From the NCBI GenBank assembly GCA_029204225.1, contig CM055092.1, forward strand, positions 39,129,800 through 39,193,799: a DNA stretch of 64,000 nt. Direction: 5' to 3'. Positions within the stretch are counted from its first letter, which is position 1. Each line of letters starts with the position of its first letter. A model generated the notes under the pieces. It was given only the letters and a program-made list of their open reading frames with translations. It had not been told where the DNA came from and searched no databases. Shown piece by piece: positions 32,343-43,860 of this stretch. Position numbers and translations under genes: made by a program. The DNA comes from Diphasiastrum complanatum (taxonomy: Eukaryota; Streptophyta; Lycopodiopsida; Lycopodiales; Lycopodiaceae).

Positions 32343-34979
32343 AATAGACCTGAAATTTCTTTTCTATCAAGTACGTAGTAATTTTTTGTTGTTTTAAAAA
32401 AAGTCCAGATCGATATGCGGCGTTTAGCCGTCAACAAACAAAAGCAATCCTTTGCGCATACAATACAAATGTGATCCTCCATAGTCGCTTCATCATACTC
32501 CTGACAAATCTAATGTCTGTGGGAGTGATTCTGATCTTACAGAAAAGGTAGACCTCTTAATTATAAAAGTCAGGCTAGTACAGATTTGTGTCAAAATGAT
32601 TGGAACTGAAAATCAATGGGGGATCAAGGAAATGACATTGTAAGCCTACAGATTCATGTGCGGTGAGGTCAAGGGATAATGTCACAACTCATGATATAGT
32701 GTGAGTGTGAAAATACTGGTAAGAGTGGCGATGGCTGCATGAATAATCATATGAATAGGCTCTCATAACAGCTTTTGGATCTCTCAATGTAAACTGTGTC
32801 CCTCAAAAAGGCATGATGATCAAAGAGGGAAGGAAGAAAAGGAAGAAAACTTTCCTTTTTAAAGTATTTTTTATTGATTTTTTTTATATTTTTGGGCAGT
32901 ACGCTCCAGAACATACAGTACTTTCCGACTCCAAAACTTCATAATGGGTTTTTGAGAATTCAACATATCTGGCAGGTTCTTGTTATCTGTTCAATAAGCA
33001 GTTAAACTAGTTTTGCATAAAATGAAAACAACTTGCAAAAGATTACGATAAGGCGGATGTAGTTCCATATGACCAAGTCATCTTCCCCTGATGGTGGTGA
33101 CAAGCCACTTTCAATAGATCAGATTTATCACATCAACCACTAGATTGCTGTTAAAAAACAGCCGAATCAGCTTTTAAAAGGAGCTGCTAAGATTCCACTA
33201 AAATAATCACTTGTGGATCTACTTGCTAAATTTAAAAGAAACAGATTATAAACCAATAGGAAGAATACCACTAATATAGTCAAATCTAAGTTCTAACAGC
33301 TAAAAGAGTACACATTATGGCATTAGGATTGTAGCTAGCTAGCTGTTCCACTAAACACTTCGAGAAAGATCTGCCATTTGGCAAAGATGAAGTCCACCAA
33401 AACAATAGCTGAATTGTACCTGATTTAGAAGAGATCAAATCATGGAAGAAAGGTAGCAATCGGCAACAAACTGGAGCAGGACCCATAGTTAACAAGTCGA
33501 TTTCAGCAATTTGATCGAGATATTTCAGAATTTCAAATTGAGCTTCTAAAGCTCGACTCAAAACCCGCCTTTTCTGTACTTTTAAAAATTGCTAAAAGGC
33601 CTAGATGAGTAAAAGAATTGCAACCTATGGCCATTGCCAAAAACAAGGAATATGCATCAACACAATAGAGTTCCATCCCTGTCAAATGTTCTGTAGCATT
33701 GAAGATAAATCACAATATGAGTAGCGTATGTGGGTAAGCATCTAGATAACTGGAAAACTATTAAAAAATCTCGTGTTTTATCTAGAGAACTACTAAACTA
33801 CTGCAAATAGCAAATAAATCCTAATCATGGCATATAAGATATGCTACTCTGACTCGGACATATTATGGACTTGCTCAGATTTGTACTAACATTTAACAGC
33901 TAGCTTCCATGATGGGAAGCTTTTGTGAAAAATCATATCAATAACTCTCTAGCAGAAACTCCTAGACTAAAGGTGAATTAAAATCTGACTAGATTACAAG
34001 CAGAAACAATTTCTCCTGACGTACTTGGCATATAACTACAACTAAATTCAGCCATTATTCCACTTGGCAAGGCAGTGAGGCACCCCACCTGTCCTAGCTC
34101 AGGTGAGTTAGTGTTAATTAGCACCAACTAACGTTCTACCCCAAGAACCATTATGTAACCCTTCTATGTTTTCCGTTTTTGGTAGTGCTAATAGAACACA
34201 GATCGGTAGTGCTAATAGAACACAGATCGATCTTTTGCAAGAAGATAACCGTGCTGACAGGGTATGGTTGGCACAAATTGCTCCCTTTATCTGTGTCTCC
34301 CACTCTGCTTCCACACTTTCAACTATATTCACTGCCTGCCGATTCCACAGCCTGTGATGTCAGAAGGAATTCATCATATCACTGCACCTTTTCAGCTATA
34401 ACATGATGCCAGCCTGCCTATTCACCAGCCTGTGATATCAGAAATTCCTCGTGTCGCTGCACCTTGGCAGCTATAACAAGATGCCTTTTCGCCTGTTGAG
34501 GAAGATAAGCTTGACCTGAAAGGAAATTTGAACTGTGGCTTGTGCAAATTGACCTACAAAAGCTCACTGTACCACAGCTCAATTGAAAAATTTATGTGAA
34601 TATACAATTTCATGCCAGAACCACAGTCTACGCCATTGAGATTTAATTCAGCGTTGCTATGGTTTCTATCATCAAACCATCAACAAAATATGCTAAGAGC
34701 TGCAGCACCTAAGGCTGCTGGCTGGCTAATGTAAAATTTGTAACAAAAGTCAAACTGGGCATCAGCTTCCAATCTGCTACCTCATAGCCATGGCAAACGC
34801 AGAGGTTGCAGTTAAGCCATTTCCCCTTCACGACACACGTGAGCAAATGATCTAGAATTCTACGACAAAAGCCATGCAAATTTGGCTGAATTTTTTAAGC
34901 TCTTGGGGGCTAGATCATATCCCATAATTTGCCTATTTATTTGCTGAATATACATTTCCTCTAATTACCATGAATTTTT
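32343..34979. other. Intronic spacer, no gene recognised
   Basis: AT-rich. A 24-bp unit (starts ggtagtgctaata) is repeated in tandem at 34181-34228, and a degenerate duplication of about 80 bp (cagcctgtgat...agctataaca) spans about 34330-34485. No LTR or exon seen. Confidence 0.5.
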
Positions 34980-35363
34980 TTTCCTCAACTAACAGAAAAG
35001 ACGAGCAGCGGGCCCACTGTCCGCCTTTTTAAGGACCAAATTGCATCGGCACATATTCCCAACCAACCTACATCACAATATTCAGAAAAGGTAAAAGTAA
35101 CTCTCACAAATCCAGCCAGAACTAATGACTTGGTCAGGCCATACCGCACGTGATACAGTCCCCAACAGTTCATGGCTTCACTCACTGTCAAGTCCCATAT
35201 TACACGTACAAATGACCATTGCCTACTACATATCATCTTAGAATGGCCTGAAGTCATTCCAATTTAATTAGGAAAATACAGACAAAATTCATTTTATCAA
35301 CAGACTGATTTCTCAATTCCACGAAAGATCACTGCGCATAAAAATGAGGGCAACACAGCATAC

Positions 35364-35593
35364 TTGTGGAAGCCCTTGTATGTGCCGACGGTGAATGATG
35401 TGTCGTCTTCATGCGCTGTGATCCAGACAGTGTTGTTGTACTTGCGGATCTCAAAATCAGATTCAGAATGCACCAAACTGTATTGCGGACTTTCCAGATC
35501 GTCACCCTTTCTCCACGAGGCCGCTGCAACTGCAGCAAATCTCATCCATGCTGCTGCGATCGCCACACACACCACGCTGCGTAACAAACCCAT
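35364..35593 (-). CDS. SOUL/heme-binding family protein, exon 1
   Basis: Minus-strand exon coding a hydrophobic N-terminus (MGLLRSVVCVAIAAAW..), likely a secretory signal peptide, then the family's start signature ESPQYSLVHSESDFEIRKY and SFTVGTYKGFHK. It ends at 35364 with two bases of a split codon and a GTATGC donor. Exon 2 at 14928 completes a Lys codon and continues the domain (LFQYIEGAN). I chose ATG 35593; another in-frame ATG is at 35596 and more lie upstream at 35608, 35611 and 35707, in a short duplicated CATCATGTCC context, so the start is not certain. No stops or shifts. Confidence 0.85.
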
Positions 35594-35716
35594 CATGTCC
35601 GAACCCATCATGTCCGACGGCTGGACTGCACTCCAGTCTCCTCCCTCGCTGGCGAACTGCAGTCGAGTCTCCTCCCTCGCTTGCTTCGTTCGCCTTCCAG
35701 CTTTCATTTTCTCAGA

Positions 35717-35726
35717 TTTTATAACG
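35717..35726 (-). promoter_or_regulatory. Possible TATA box of the SOUL gene
   Basis: Minus strand gttataaaat lies about 125 bases upstream of the chosen ATG, a plausible plant promoter position. No other evidence. Confidence 0.3.
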
Positions 35727-35971
35727 GGATGGCGAGGAGGGATGTCATCCTCCCCCCCGTCAGATATTTGCCACGTCTGGGGATTCTAAAGGTGGGGCCG
35801 GGATTTGGAATTCTGACGGATATTGGTAGGGAGAATTTTCAGATCCAAAAATCTTCATTTTTTTGGGTGAGGGGGAGGCCCTCCCCAGGGCCTTCCGTGC
35901 TGGGAGGGCGGGAGCCCGAGGGCATGGCCCGAACTGCACGGAAGGCCCGAGGGCCCGGGTCTTCCCCTGCG

Positions 35972-36163
35972 TAATGCTCAGTGCAAATTCTTGCAGAATG
36001 CACTAGCAATCCAGCTGTCAGATTGATCATTCCTGCAGAACATGCTACTAATCCAGCCGTCACAGCGCATTCTGCAGATCGTGGCATTAGGAACTCTCTG
36101 CTTGAAAATTTTGTGGGAGGAGATGCTTCCAAAATACAAACGAACTTTGAGCACTGAGCATTA
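35972..36163. mobile_element. Candidate short MITE upstream of the SOUL gene
   Basis: Perfect 13-bp inverted ends TAATGCTCAGTGC (35972-35984) and GCACTGAGCATTA (36151-36163), possibly an 11-bp inverted repeat flanked by TA targets. Internal inverted words (gcagaatgc / gcattctgc) are present. 192 bp, no coding capacity. Confidence 0.5.
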
Positions 36164-36604
36164 TGGGAGGTTGAAGACCGACCTCCCAAGGGCATTTCAC
36201 CAAGGAAGAGCGCTCTCTGGTGCATGCACTTCCGTGGGCGGAACTACTCGAGGAGGCATCCTTCTTGCGAGGTAATTTTTTTTACTTCTTTTTTCCCTTG
36301 TTTTTGTTGTAAAAGATATTTACATGCACTTTTCAAGCCGAAAGGTGTGTGTAAAAAAAGTCAATTTTTTTACATGCACCTATCGGCAATTGGAAGGTAC
36401 GGCAACCAAAATGTGCATGTGAAAAAAAAATTGCCTTACATTTTTTTTCCCACAAATTGTATTGTGGGAGATGGTATAAAGTGTTTCAAGGCACTTGGGA
36501 TTGAATCTATATCTAGGAAGTTTATCTTTATTATGGTAATCATGCATCAACATAAAATTGCTTGGTAAGTATTTTCACTAAATCATGTGAAATAAGATCA
36601 TTCC

Positions 36605-37015
36605 AGGATCTCGATACTTCCTCACCGTCATTGATGATTACAGTAGGATGACTACAATCTATTACTTAAAGAAAAAAGTGTTTTATACTTTCAAGAAGTT
36701 TGTGGCATTTGCAAAGAGACACACCTCCAAGAAGTTGCAGACAATCAAATTCGACAACGGAGGCGAGTATTCGAACAAGGAGTTCTCAAGCTTCTGCCAG
36801 GACAGTGGAATCGAACATCAATTTACACCAGCCTATACACCACAGTACAATGGTATAGCCGAAAGAAGAAACCGAACGCTTGTTGTCGAAGGAGATGCAT
36901 GATGGCACAAGCATAGTTGTTGGGCCGAGGCAATTGCAGCTGTTGTACACCTGCATAACAAATTGACAACAACAATGCTAGAAGACAAACATCGTACGAG
37001 ATATGGACAATGTCA
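36605..37015 (+). pseudogene. copia integrase fragment
   Basis: Reads RYFLTVIDDYSRMTTIYYLK, then KFDNGGEYSNKEFSSFCQDS and TPQYNGIAERRNRTLV: all three catalytic regions of a copia integrase core are visible. After a TGA a further piece (CWAEAIAAVVHLHN) follows. It is the same family as the pieces at 39.9-40.4 kb and 47.8-48.6 kb. No flanking domains. Confidence 0.8.
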
Positions 37016-37369
37016 CAAACGTGTTTCGTTTCAAAAATAAATTTCTTTCTTTTGAATTTTCTTATGCGGAAGCTTGCAGGATCCTAAGCACGCGACTACG
37101 GATCACAGAAAGAAATCATTCTAGCAATCAAGATAGCGGAAAACAAGGAGATGGACATTAGAGGAATTTAAACACAAAAAGGGCCTTTTGTCAAGATTCT
37201 TTTTTCATTTTTTATTCACTTTTATTCACTTCTTTTGTACATGTGGCCCAATAGTTTCTTGACATAGTGGCTTTAACGTAACGTTACTTCTTTGAGTCAC
37301 ATTTTGAGTCTATACTAAAAATGGCATAACTTTTGATTGCCATATCAGAATGCGACTAAAATTGGTGCG

Positions 37370-37398
37370 TTGGAAAGCGCTCATCAAGCGCTTTCCAA
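37370..37398. repeat. Perfect 12-bp hairpin
   Basis: TTGGAAAGCGCT (37370-37381), a 5-base loop, then AGCGCTTTCCAA (37387-37398). It lies in non-coding sequence 270 bases left of the candidate LTR region. Confidence 0.85.
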
Positions 37399-37499
37399 TG
37401 ATAAATTAGATCTCATACTTCTGAGCCACTACTAAAAAGTTATAGCGATTCAAACATATTGGTTGAAAATAGTGACAAAATGCAAAAGAGATCTTGGCA

Positions 37500-38102
37500 C
37501 GAATTCATATGCGGCCCTTTTTGAGCTCAAACTTACTCTAATGCAAGAGAGAGCAACTGTATTATCAGTTTTGATTTTTAGAGCGAGATGATTAGTGTCT
37601 CGCTCATTGGCGGCTTGACACTCTGCTTTTTTGCTGTGTTCTACTCATTGGCAGACTTTCATGCACAGATATTTCGTTTTTCTATTTTTTTTATTCTTTT
37701 TTTTTCTGCTCTACTCTCGCATACATTTCCGTTGATCCAGAATTGCATTTTTATCTCTCCACTGTGTGGAGTTTATAAGATAGATAACCAGAGAATTACA
37801 AGATAGTTAGCGCTAATCAACTAGTTAGTTACTCTTTGTTATTGCTAACTGTTTCAACTTAGCATAAAGTTTAAGACTCCACGACCGTTGAGCTGCCAGC
37901 TGGCAGCGCGAAAGACTTTTTTTCGTTTTCTTTTCGTTTCATGTCATGTCGTGTCTTTTGGTCTCGGAGGTATGTTTGACTTTCGCGAATCCTTCGACCT
38001 TAGTTTTAGGATTTTCGAGGTATGTTGACTTCTGCGAATTGTTCGCCATTCGACCTTCGCTTCGTGTCGCGGCAAAGTTTTAGAAGTTCACAATTTTTGA
38101 CA
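37500..38102 (-). repeat. Probable 3' LTR of antisense copia element H
   Basis: On the minus strand a polypurine tract (caagagggag, 38112-38103) is followed by TGTCAAAAATTG at 38102. A TATA-like cttataaactcc (minus) lies near 37775. The other end could not be fixed. A ~55-bp imperfect duplication (acatacctcg...) lies at about 37965-38045. Confidence 0.5.
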
Positions 38103-38680
38103 CTCCCTCTTGAACCTTGCAACTTTGCACGTTTAATCCAATTGTCTTTATTTGCTTTGCGAAGACTGGCTTGTCGAGCGACTTCATGAGCAGATCTACA
38201 ATCATGTCTTCAGACTTCATGTACTGGACCTGGAGCTCTCTTTTCAAGATCAAATCTCGAATGTGATGGTACTTCAGAGGTATGTGTTTTGTCTTTGAAT
38301 GAAAGACAGGATCCTAGGACAAATAAATGGCACTCTGAGAATCCATCATCATCGCCCATGGTCTTTCTTGTGGTATCCCATTGCCTCTAGCATCATCTGC
38401 AACCAAACTACCTCGTTCGCCACCTTTAAAGCTGTGACGTATTCAACTTCGCATGAGGATTGAGCTACCAAGGTTTGCTTTTTGCATATCTAGCTGATTG
38501 CTGCTCCACACACTATTGAACATCCTCCAGTTACGGACTTCCTGTCATCTTTGCAGCTCGCCCAACTTGCATCACTGTAGTGGTGCAGCTCGAATTCTTT
38601 TCTTTCGTTGTTTGCTCTGTAGGTTAATCCCATATTTTGGGTACCCTTCAAATATTGTAGGATTCGTTTTGTCATTTGTC
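38103..38680 (-). pseudogene. copia RNase H of element H
   Basis: Minus strand: RILQYLKGTQNMGLTYR, HHYSDASWASCKDDRKSVTG (first catalytic Asp region intact) and further left HIPLKYHHIRDLILKRE, the RNase H end, before the polypurine tract. The middle is frameshifted. Confidence 0.75.
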
Positions 38681-38759
38681 AATGTGCCATGCCAGGATTG
38701 GAAGAGAATTGGCGTAAAGCATAAACAGAGAAAGCTAGATCGAGTCTGGTACAAATTGT

Positions 38760-39600
38760 AAGGTACATCAGACTACCGATTAGATTTTGGTAGAGTATAC
38801 CTTCCATCTTCTATTTTTCTTTCTCTATTTTTGGGCAATCATGCTTCATCAACTTGGCTCCAACTATCATTGGTGTGGCTTTTTCTTCGCAATCCATTAT
38901 GTGATACTGCTTCAGCACTTTTCTGGCATATTCAGACTGACTCAAGTGCACTTCATCTTTTATTCGATCTCTTCTGATCTCCAACCCGAGGCATTTTGTT
39001 GCTTCTCCTAGATCTATGATTTCATGATTTTCAGAATCTGACTCTTTGTGTCCTTGATTAACATCAAGGAGTTTTCTATATAAGAGAATCATCCATGAAA
39101 ATAGTCAGTATTACAAAATCTTTTCCTACTCTTTTTATATAGACATTACAGTCTGGTTTTGTAGGATTGAAGTCTAGAGACTTCAGAAGACTGTCGAGCT
39201 TCTTGTACCAAGCTCGTGATGCCTACTTTAGACCATAAATGCATCTCTACAACCGACAGACATATTGTCTATTGTCGGAGTCTTCAAATCCTTTAGGTTG
39301 TTTCATGAAGATTTCTTCCTCTAGATCTTCGTGGAGAAAGGCTTTCTTTACATCAATCTGGTGAATTTCCAGATTGTGTTGTATAGCGTATGCAAGGAGC
39401 AATCGTATTGTTGTCATCTTGACCATCGATGAATATGTGCTGAAATAATCAACACCATACGTTTGTGTATAGCCCTTTGTGACAAGCCTTGCTTTGTAAC
39501 AGCCAATAGTGTCATCTGATTTCATTTTCTTTTTGTACACCCACTTACAGTTGACGATCTTTTTGTTTTTTGGCAGTGACTCTAGTGTCCTCATTTCGCC
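38760..39600 (-). pseudogene. copia RT of element H
   Basis: 39594-39247: NCKWVYKKKMKSDDTIGCYK, GYTQTYGVDYFSTYSSMVK and IHQIDVKKAFLHEDLEEEIF. 39092-38811: CLGLEIRRDRIKDEVHLSQS, the RT thumb. Between them the YVDD region is degraded by stops and a shift. Confidence 0.8.
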
Positions 39601-39885
39601 TCATTGACTCAATCTCCTCTGACATTGCCTGCTTTCAGAATTCTCCCTCTGGACTCTGGATAGCTTCTTGATATATTGTTGGCTCTTCAATGAAACTGCA
39701 GTACTCGAATTGTGTGACTTCGCTCCACTGAGATTGTCAACGTATCGATCTAAAGGTCTTCTTTATCGTGTTGACCTTCTAGGTTCGTTTCGTCGCTGTT
39801 CAAATGCCTCTTGTTCGTGGGGTTGATCTTCTGCCTCCTGCTGCTCTGGAGTCTGTGGCTCAACATTCTAATTTGATGTCTATCC

Positions 39886-40365
39886 TCAGTCTCTCTCTTG
39901 AATTGGCAACAATGTGAAGATCTCATGGCCTTTTTTATCTTTTAGTCCAGGGAATGTAGACTCATCAAACTTCACATCTCTACTCAAAACAACCTTCTTC
40001 ATGGTTTTAATGTAGAGTCTATACACTTGTGATCCGTTCGAGTACCCGACCATGATTGTTTGCTCTGATTTATCATTGAGTTTATTTTTATTTTTTTTTG
40101 GAATGTGCTTGTATGCTGCACATCCAAACACACGTACGTATGATAGATCAGGCTTTCTATTTGTCCACATCTCGTACGGTGTCTTATTTTCTAGGGCTGT
40201 TGTTGTTGATCTGTTATGCAGGTGTACTGTTGCAGCTATTGCCTCAGCCCAGAATTGACTTGGCAATCGAGCATGTGCCATCATGCATCTGGCTCCTTGC
40301 GTTCTTCTTTCTACGATACCATTATATTTTGGTGTGTACGCAGGAGTGAACTGATGCCCTATCAG
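39886..40365 (-). pseudogene. copia integrase C-terminal half of element H
   Basis: Minus strand starts HQFTPAYTPKYNGIVERR (the Glu region) and continues LPSQFWAEAIAATVHLHNRS, KTPYEMWTNRKPDLSYVRVF, FGCAAYKHIPKKNKNKL. The first two catalytic Asp regions are absent: the sequence is cut at 40365 by the LTR starting at 40366. The missing part matches what is present at 47802-48553. Confidence 0.85.
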
Positions 40366-40637
40366 TTAGAATTAAAGTAGAATCACTGTGTTACTGTACT
40401 GTGGGTCCTATCAGTTGATAAGGATCAGTTGGCCTCACCACGAGGCAAGTCGACGGGACACGCGCGTCTCGCCAATGGCAGCCTGGGTCATGCATGGGTT
40501 GCTTGAGTGAAAAACTATCTATACAGTGTAATTTCATTTTGAGAAATACAGTTGCTATGTGAGCTTACTATGGAAAGTGTTTTCTATCTGTGTTACTGTG
40601 TAGCATGATCTGTGTTCTTGTGCAAAGCAAATTCTAA
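40366..40637 (+). repeat. LTR of element E, with non-TG/CA ends
   Basis: 272 bp. Starts TTAGAATTAAAG and ends ...CAAATTCTAA; the ends form an 8-bp inverted repeat TTAGAATT/AATTCTAA. A primer site follows at 40640. Nearly the same sequence recurs inverted at 48554-48823. Confidence 0.85.
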
Positions 40638-40639
40638 GT

Positions 40640-40654
40640 TGGTATCAGAGCCGT
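40640..40654 (+). other. Primer-binding site of element E
   Basis: tggtatcagagccgt, initiator-Met tRNA type, two bases after the LTR. Confidence 0.85.
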
Positions 40655-41962
40655 ACAGGGAGTGTACAGAATACAACACCGTCGTTGAAGAGAGCTTCGG
40701 GAGAACTGTCTTCTGAGAGTTTGGGGTTTACGGTGGGTTGAAGACGGAAAGATAAGCATTGGTGCACGATTTCTAGTTTATAGAGGCTTGTCAAGCTCAG
40801 CAGAGGGATTAGTAGCCTATGCATAGCAACAAATAGGGTAAAACTTGGTGAAAAATTGACAATTTGGAAGCCAGTTGAAAATTGAAACCGGATTTGGGGT
40901 TACGGTTTTCTACACATAATTGGTGATTTCTTCGCCATTTGTGCACCGTTTTGAATGCCGTAAGGACAAGAAGGAAGCTAATTATATTGTCAACCAGCCA
41001 TGGAGAGATTCTGAGGTTTATGGCAGAGATTTGTCTGCAGATAGTTAACCTAGCAGATTTGCGGTAAAAGGTGAAAAAAGCCACTTTGTCAAGTTGAGCT
41101 AAAATCACCGTTTCTCCATGGAATTTCATGATTGAACACTCTACAGATTTGGTATCAGTAAAGCAACCATGCTCTAGGCCTCAGATCATGCTCAAATTGA
41201 TCTGAAGGCGAGTTTGATCAAGCAACAAGTAGCTTAGAGAGGCATAGCCGTAGACAGGGAGGTCGCAGGTATGCTCGCGCGTGCAACCAAGGCAGAACTA
41301 TAGTGTTTCAAAGTGGATAGCGCTTGCAAGTGTCTCCATTAGTGCACAAAAGTGCTCAGAACCATTGGATATAGAATTTACAAGATTGACGGCTCAGATT
41401 GTGCTACCTAGGAGGGATATCCACAGTTGGATCAGAATTGACCATTGGATGGAGTCTGAAGGGATGTTGAAGAGGGCCATGAAGAAGTGAAGTGCATTTT
41501 GGCCTTCAACTTCATTAAAAATTTTATACTCAAATTGGAGTTGGGTCCCTTCACAAGTGAAGAGTGAAGTTTCTTCAAGTTGAAGAAACAGTTTAAAAAC
41601 AAAGAAAATCCCTATTTTTGGTTCATTTGCCCGTTTTGACCCAAACGAAAGACTATAACCACAAAACGAAGGGCACCTGGACTGTACCTACATGTACGGT
41701 ACAACAAAACAGAGTGATTGCAGTGGAGAAAGTGTTCGGAGTGCGCCAAAAGTGATTTCACCATTCCACTGGGCACGAAGTTGGGAGTTGACGATTGAGT
41801 GCATTTCGGAAGGTGAAGCCGATTTGGCTTTCAAATTGGTGGAAAAGCGGTGAGTGGCCTGGTAAGGAAAAAAGTGCAGGTCATTATTTTCAACTTCTAA
41901 CATCACAGTTGGCCTCGACATACTACTTTTAGCCTACGATAGAAGTTTCAAGCAGTTTTGTG
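40655..41962 (+). other. Long leader of copia element E
   Basis: About 1.3 kb between primer site and gag ATG without a recognisable reading frame. Confidence 0.5.
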
Positions 41963-42349
41963 ATGGCAAACATGGGAGAGTCCATTTTGAGTGAAAGTAG
42001 CAAATTGGACGGGATTTTCAACTATGCAGTGTGGAAATTCAAAATGAAAAACATACTGATGGAGAAAGATGTGTGGGAAGACGTCACAAGTGATGAAAGA
42101 AGGCCGTGAAATGAAGCACATATCAAAGTGTTCGACAAAATAATGAGGAAAGCTTTGACTTTCATTAACTTGTCAGTGAAGGATCACATCATTACCCACA
42201 TTTGTGATGTTGTTACACCCAGACAGGCATGGAATGTGCTAAAGGAACAGTTCAAAACGTCAAATCCATCAAGAATCATGTTTCTGAAGTCAAAGCTGAA
42301 TAGTGCCCGAATGGAGCAAGGAGAGCACATTCAGACGTACATGACCTGA
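41963..42349 (+). pseudogene. copia gag of element E, truncated
   Basis: ATG 41963 opens a gag N-terminal domain (SSKLDGIFNYAVWKFKMKNI), has a TGA at 42107-42109 where Trp is expected, then the UBN2 part AHIKVFDKIMRKALTFINLS and TPRQAWNVLKEQFKTSNPSR. The frame is cut at 42349 by another LTR (TGTTGGAGGG). Confidence 0.8.
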
Positions 42350-42878
42350 TGTTGGAGGGTTTGCGGATCCCAAGGCAACCCTAACCCTAGTTAATAAATA
42401 AGAGGGATTTGGCACCCTTCGTGTGTAAGTCCAACCCAATGACACCTTCATGTAACCTCAATTTACATGAATCTATGGGTGAAATGTCACCTTTCATTGA
42501 AAATCAATCTATAATGCAAGAATTGGAGGTCAATAGCTTAATATAGACTGCATGGAGAACCTAAGAAAAATATTCTCTCTTTGGAGAGAGAATACTTACC
42601 ATGGAAACTTGCCCATCTCTCTATTGGAATTTCAGATTCTTGAGCCAGTTCTCCTCTCCTCTCTTGCATTCATTCACCATGGCATGGGGGTGAAGTGGTT
42701 AGGGTATTGACTAGCCATTTCCTGTTGGTTGGGTGATTTTGTTCCATAGGTGTCCTTTTGGCTATTTTGCAACAGGATCTAGTCCGATCTTCATAAGATG
42801 ATTCTTTCTGCATATTTACATATAAATTCTCACAGGTGAAAAAAAGGTGAAAGAATCGCGACACTGTGTTTTTACACA
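42350..42878 (+). repeat. LTR-like sequence J (TGTTGGAGGG family), copy 1
   Basis: Starts TGTTGGAGGGTTTGCGGATC; its first ~95 bases match 57604-57697 closely. It interrupts copia gag. The right end is uncertain: ...tttttacaca before ttttggtgacaggcg near 42874 is a possible LTR end and primer site. Confidence 0.5.
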
Positions 42879-43364
42879 TGTTTTGGTGACAGGCGAAAAA
42901 AGAAACACTATCTTACAAAAATCCCGAAGGTGCCCCAGAATGCTACTAGCAGTTGAATCTATACTCAATAATTTATTTTGAATCCATCACTTGCTCCATT
43001 GTTGTTCATGTGTAGATGGTTGATCAAATAGAACAAGAAATCATGGATGGCCAGTTGAATATGGAGGCAAAAGCTGAAGTTGAAGGGATACAAAATTCCA
43101 TCTCTATTGACACTATGGAAATAACAGAATTAACAAAAAATTACTTAAGAAATTAGCTGCAGTGGATGAAATTGAAAACGTATCCATCTCGTTTCATTTG
43201 GACCAAAAAATCAACAAAACACCGATGAACAAATCATAGTTTTTATGACTTTGATTTCTTTCAAGTATTTCAAAGATATGCTGTAAGTCTAGATCACTAG
43301 CATACATACTTTTCATAGGAAGTAAATCTTCATGATATGCTAGAGAAATATGGTTGACTTTGGG
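42879..43364. other. Possible internal part of element J
   Basis: Contains a short open frame (about 43018-43158, acidic, starting MVDQIEQEIMDG) with no recognisable domain. Otherwise featureless. Confidence 0.25.
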
Positions 43365-43860
43365 GACTCTCGATAATCTCTAACAAGTCATTAATCTGCT
43401 TAGAAATTTCTTCTTGATGAGAATGGCTTACCCTATATGGAGGTCTATTGGGTATGGAACTTCCAGAACTAATGTCTATCATATGATCTTCAGGTCTTTC
43501 AGGGGGTAAGGACTTTGGTAGCTCACCAAAAAAAAAAAAAATACTTTAATAAGAAGTCTTTTCTATTTTGTCCAAAAAATGTGCATTGCTATCAACATCT
43601 TCATCCATACTTTGAACAAACAACAAATAAGAAAATCCGCTTTCTTTAGTACTTTTGATACTTGAATATGGCTTACCAAAGGAATTCTTTCGCCACTTTG
43701 TCCTGCATGCACACTAATGTCTTACCTTTGTGCTTCCATGAAATCAAATGCTTTAAGCATAGATTCGGTATAAGAATCAACTCATATCACTTCTGCAAGC
43801 TTAAAAGAGATGAGATTATGAGAGGAGCCTGCATCAAAGAGAATTAGATTTGGATTTGGA
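43365..43860 (-). pseudogene. Gypsy protease-RT junction fragment, antisense
   Basis: Minus strand: LILFDAGSSHNLIS (protease active-site-like, D-A-G) near 43830, then after broken frames ELPKSLPPERPEDHMIDISS and PNRPPYRVSHSHQEEISKQI, which is the gypsy RT entry segment (about 43540-43380). A run of 14 A (plus strand, 43528-43541) interrupts it. Strongly decayed. Confidence 0.6.

Larger units (their letters stand above)
14929..35363 (-). other. 20.4-kb transposon-filled intron of the SOUL gene
   Basis: Donor (minus strand gtatgc, 35363-35358) and acceptor (cag, 14931-14929) are canonical. The intron contains LINE-like ORFs, nested gypsy elements A and B, copia fragments, a hAT-like MITE and an antisense gypsy-type LTR. 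That the two exons belong to one gene is inferred from matching phase and complementary halves of the domain, not from transcript data. Confidence 0.75.
38103..40365 (-). mobile_element. copia element H, antisense, 5' half missing
   Basis: Minus strand, right to left: integrase second half (from HQFTPAYTPKYNG), RT, RNase H, polypurine tract, LTR. The right end stops exactly at the LTR at 40366. Multiple stops and frameshifts. Confidence 0.85.

Noticed and set aside
34181-34228. Possible CRISPR-like direct repeats
   Set aside because: Only two abutting 24-bp units with no spacers; a simple tandem duplication in a plant intron.
37588-37806. Membrane-protein-like frame (hydrophobic, 72 residues)
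   Set aside because: T-rich LTR sequence on the plus strand of an antisense LTR; hydrophobicity follows from T-rich codons.
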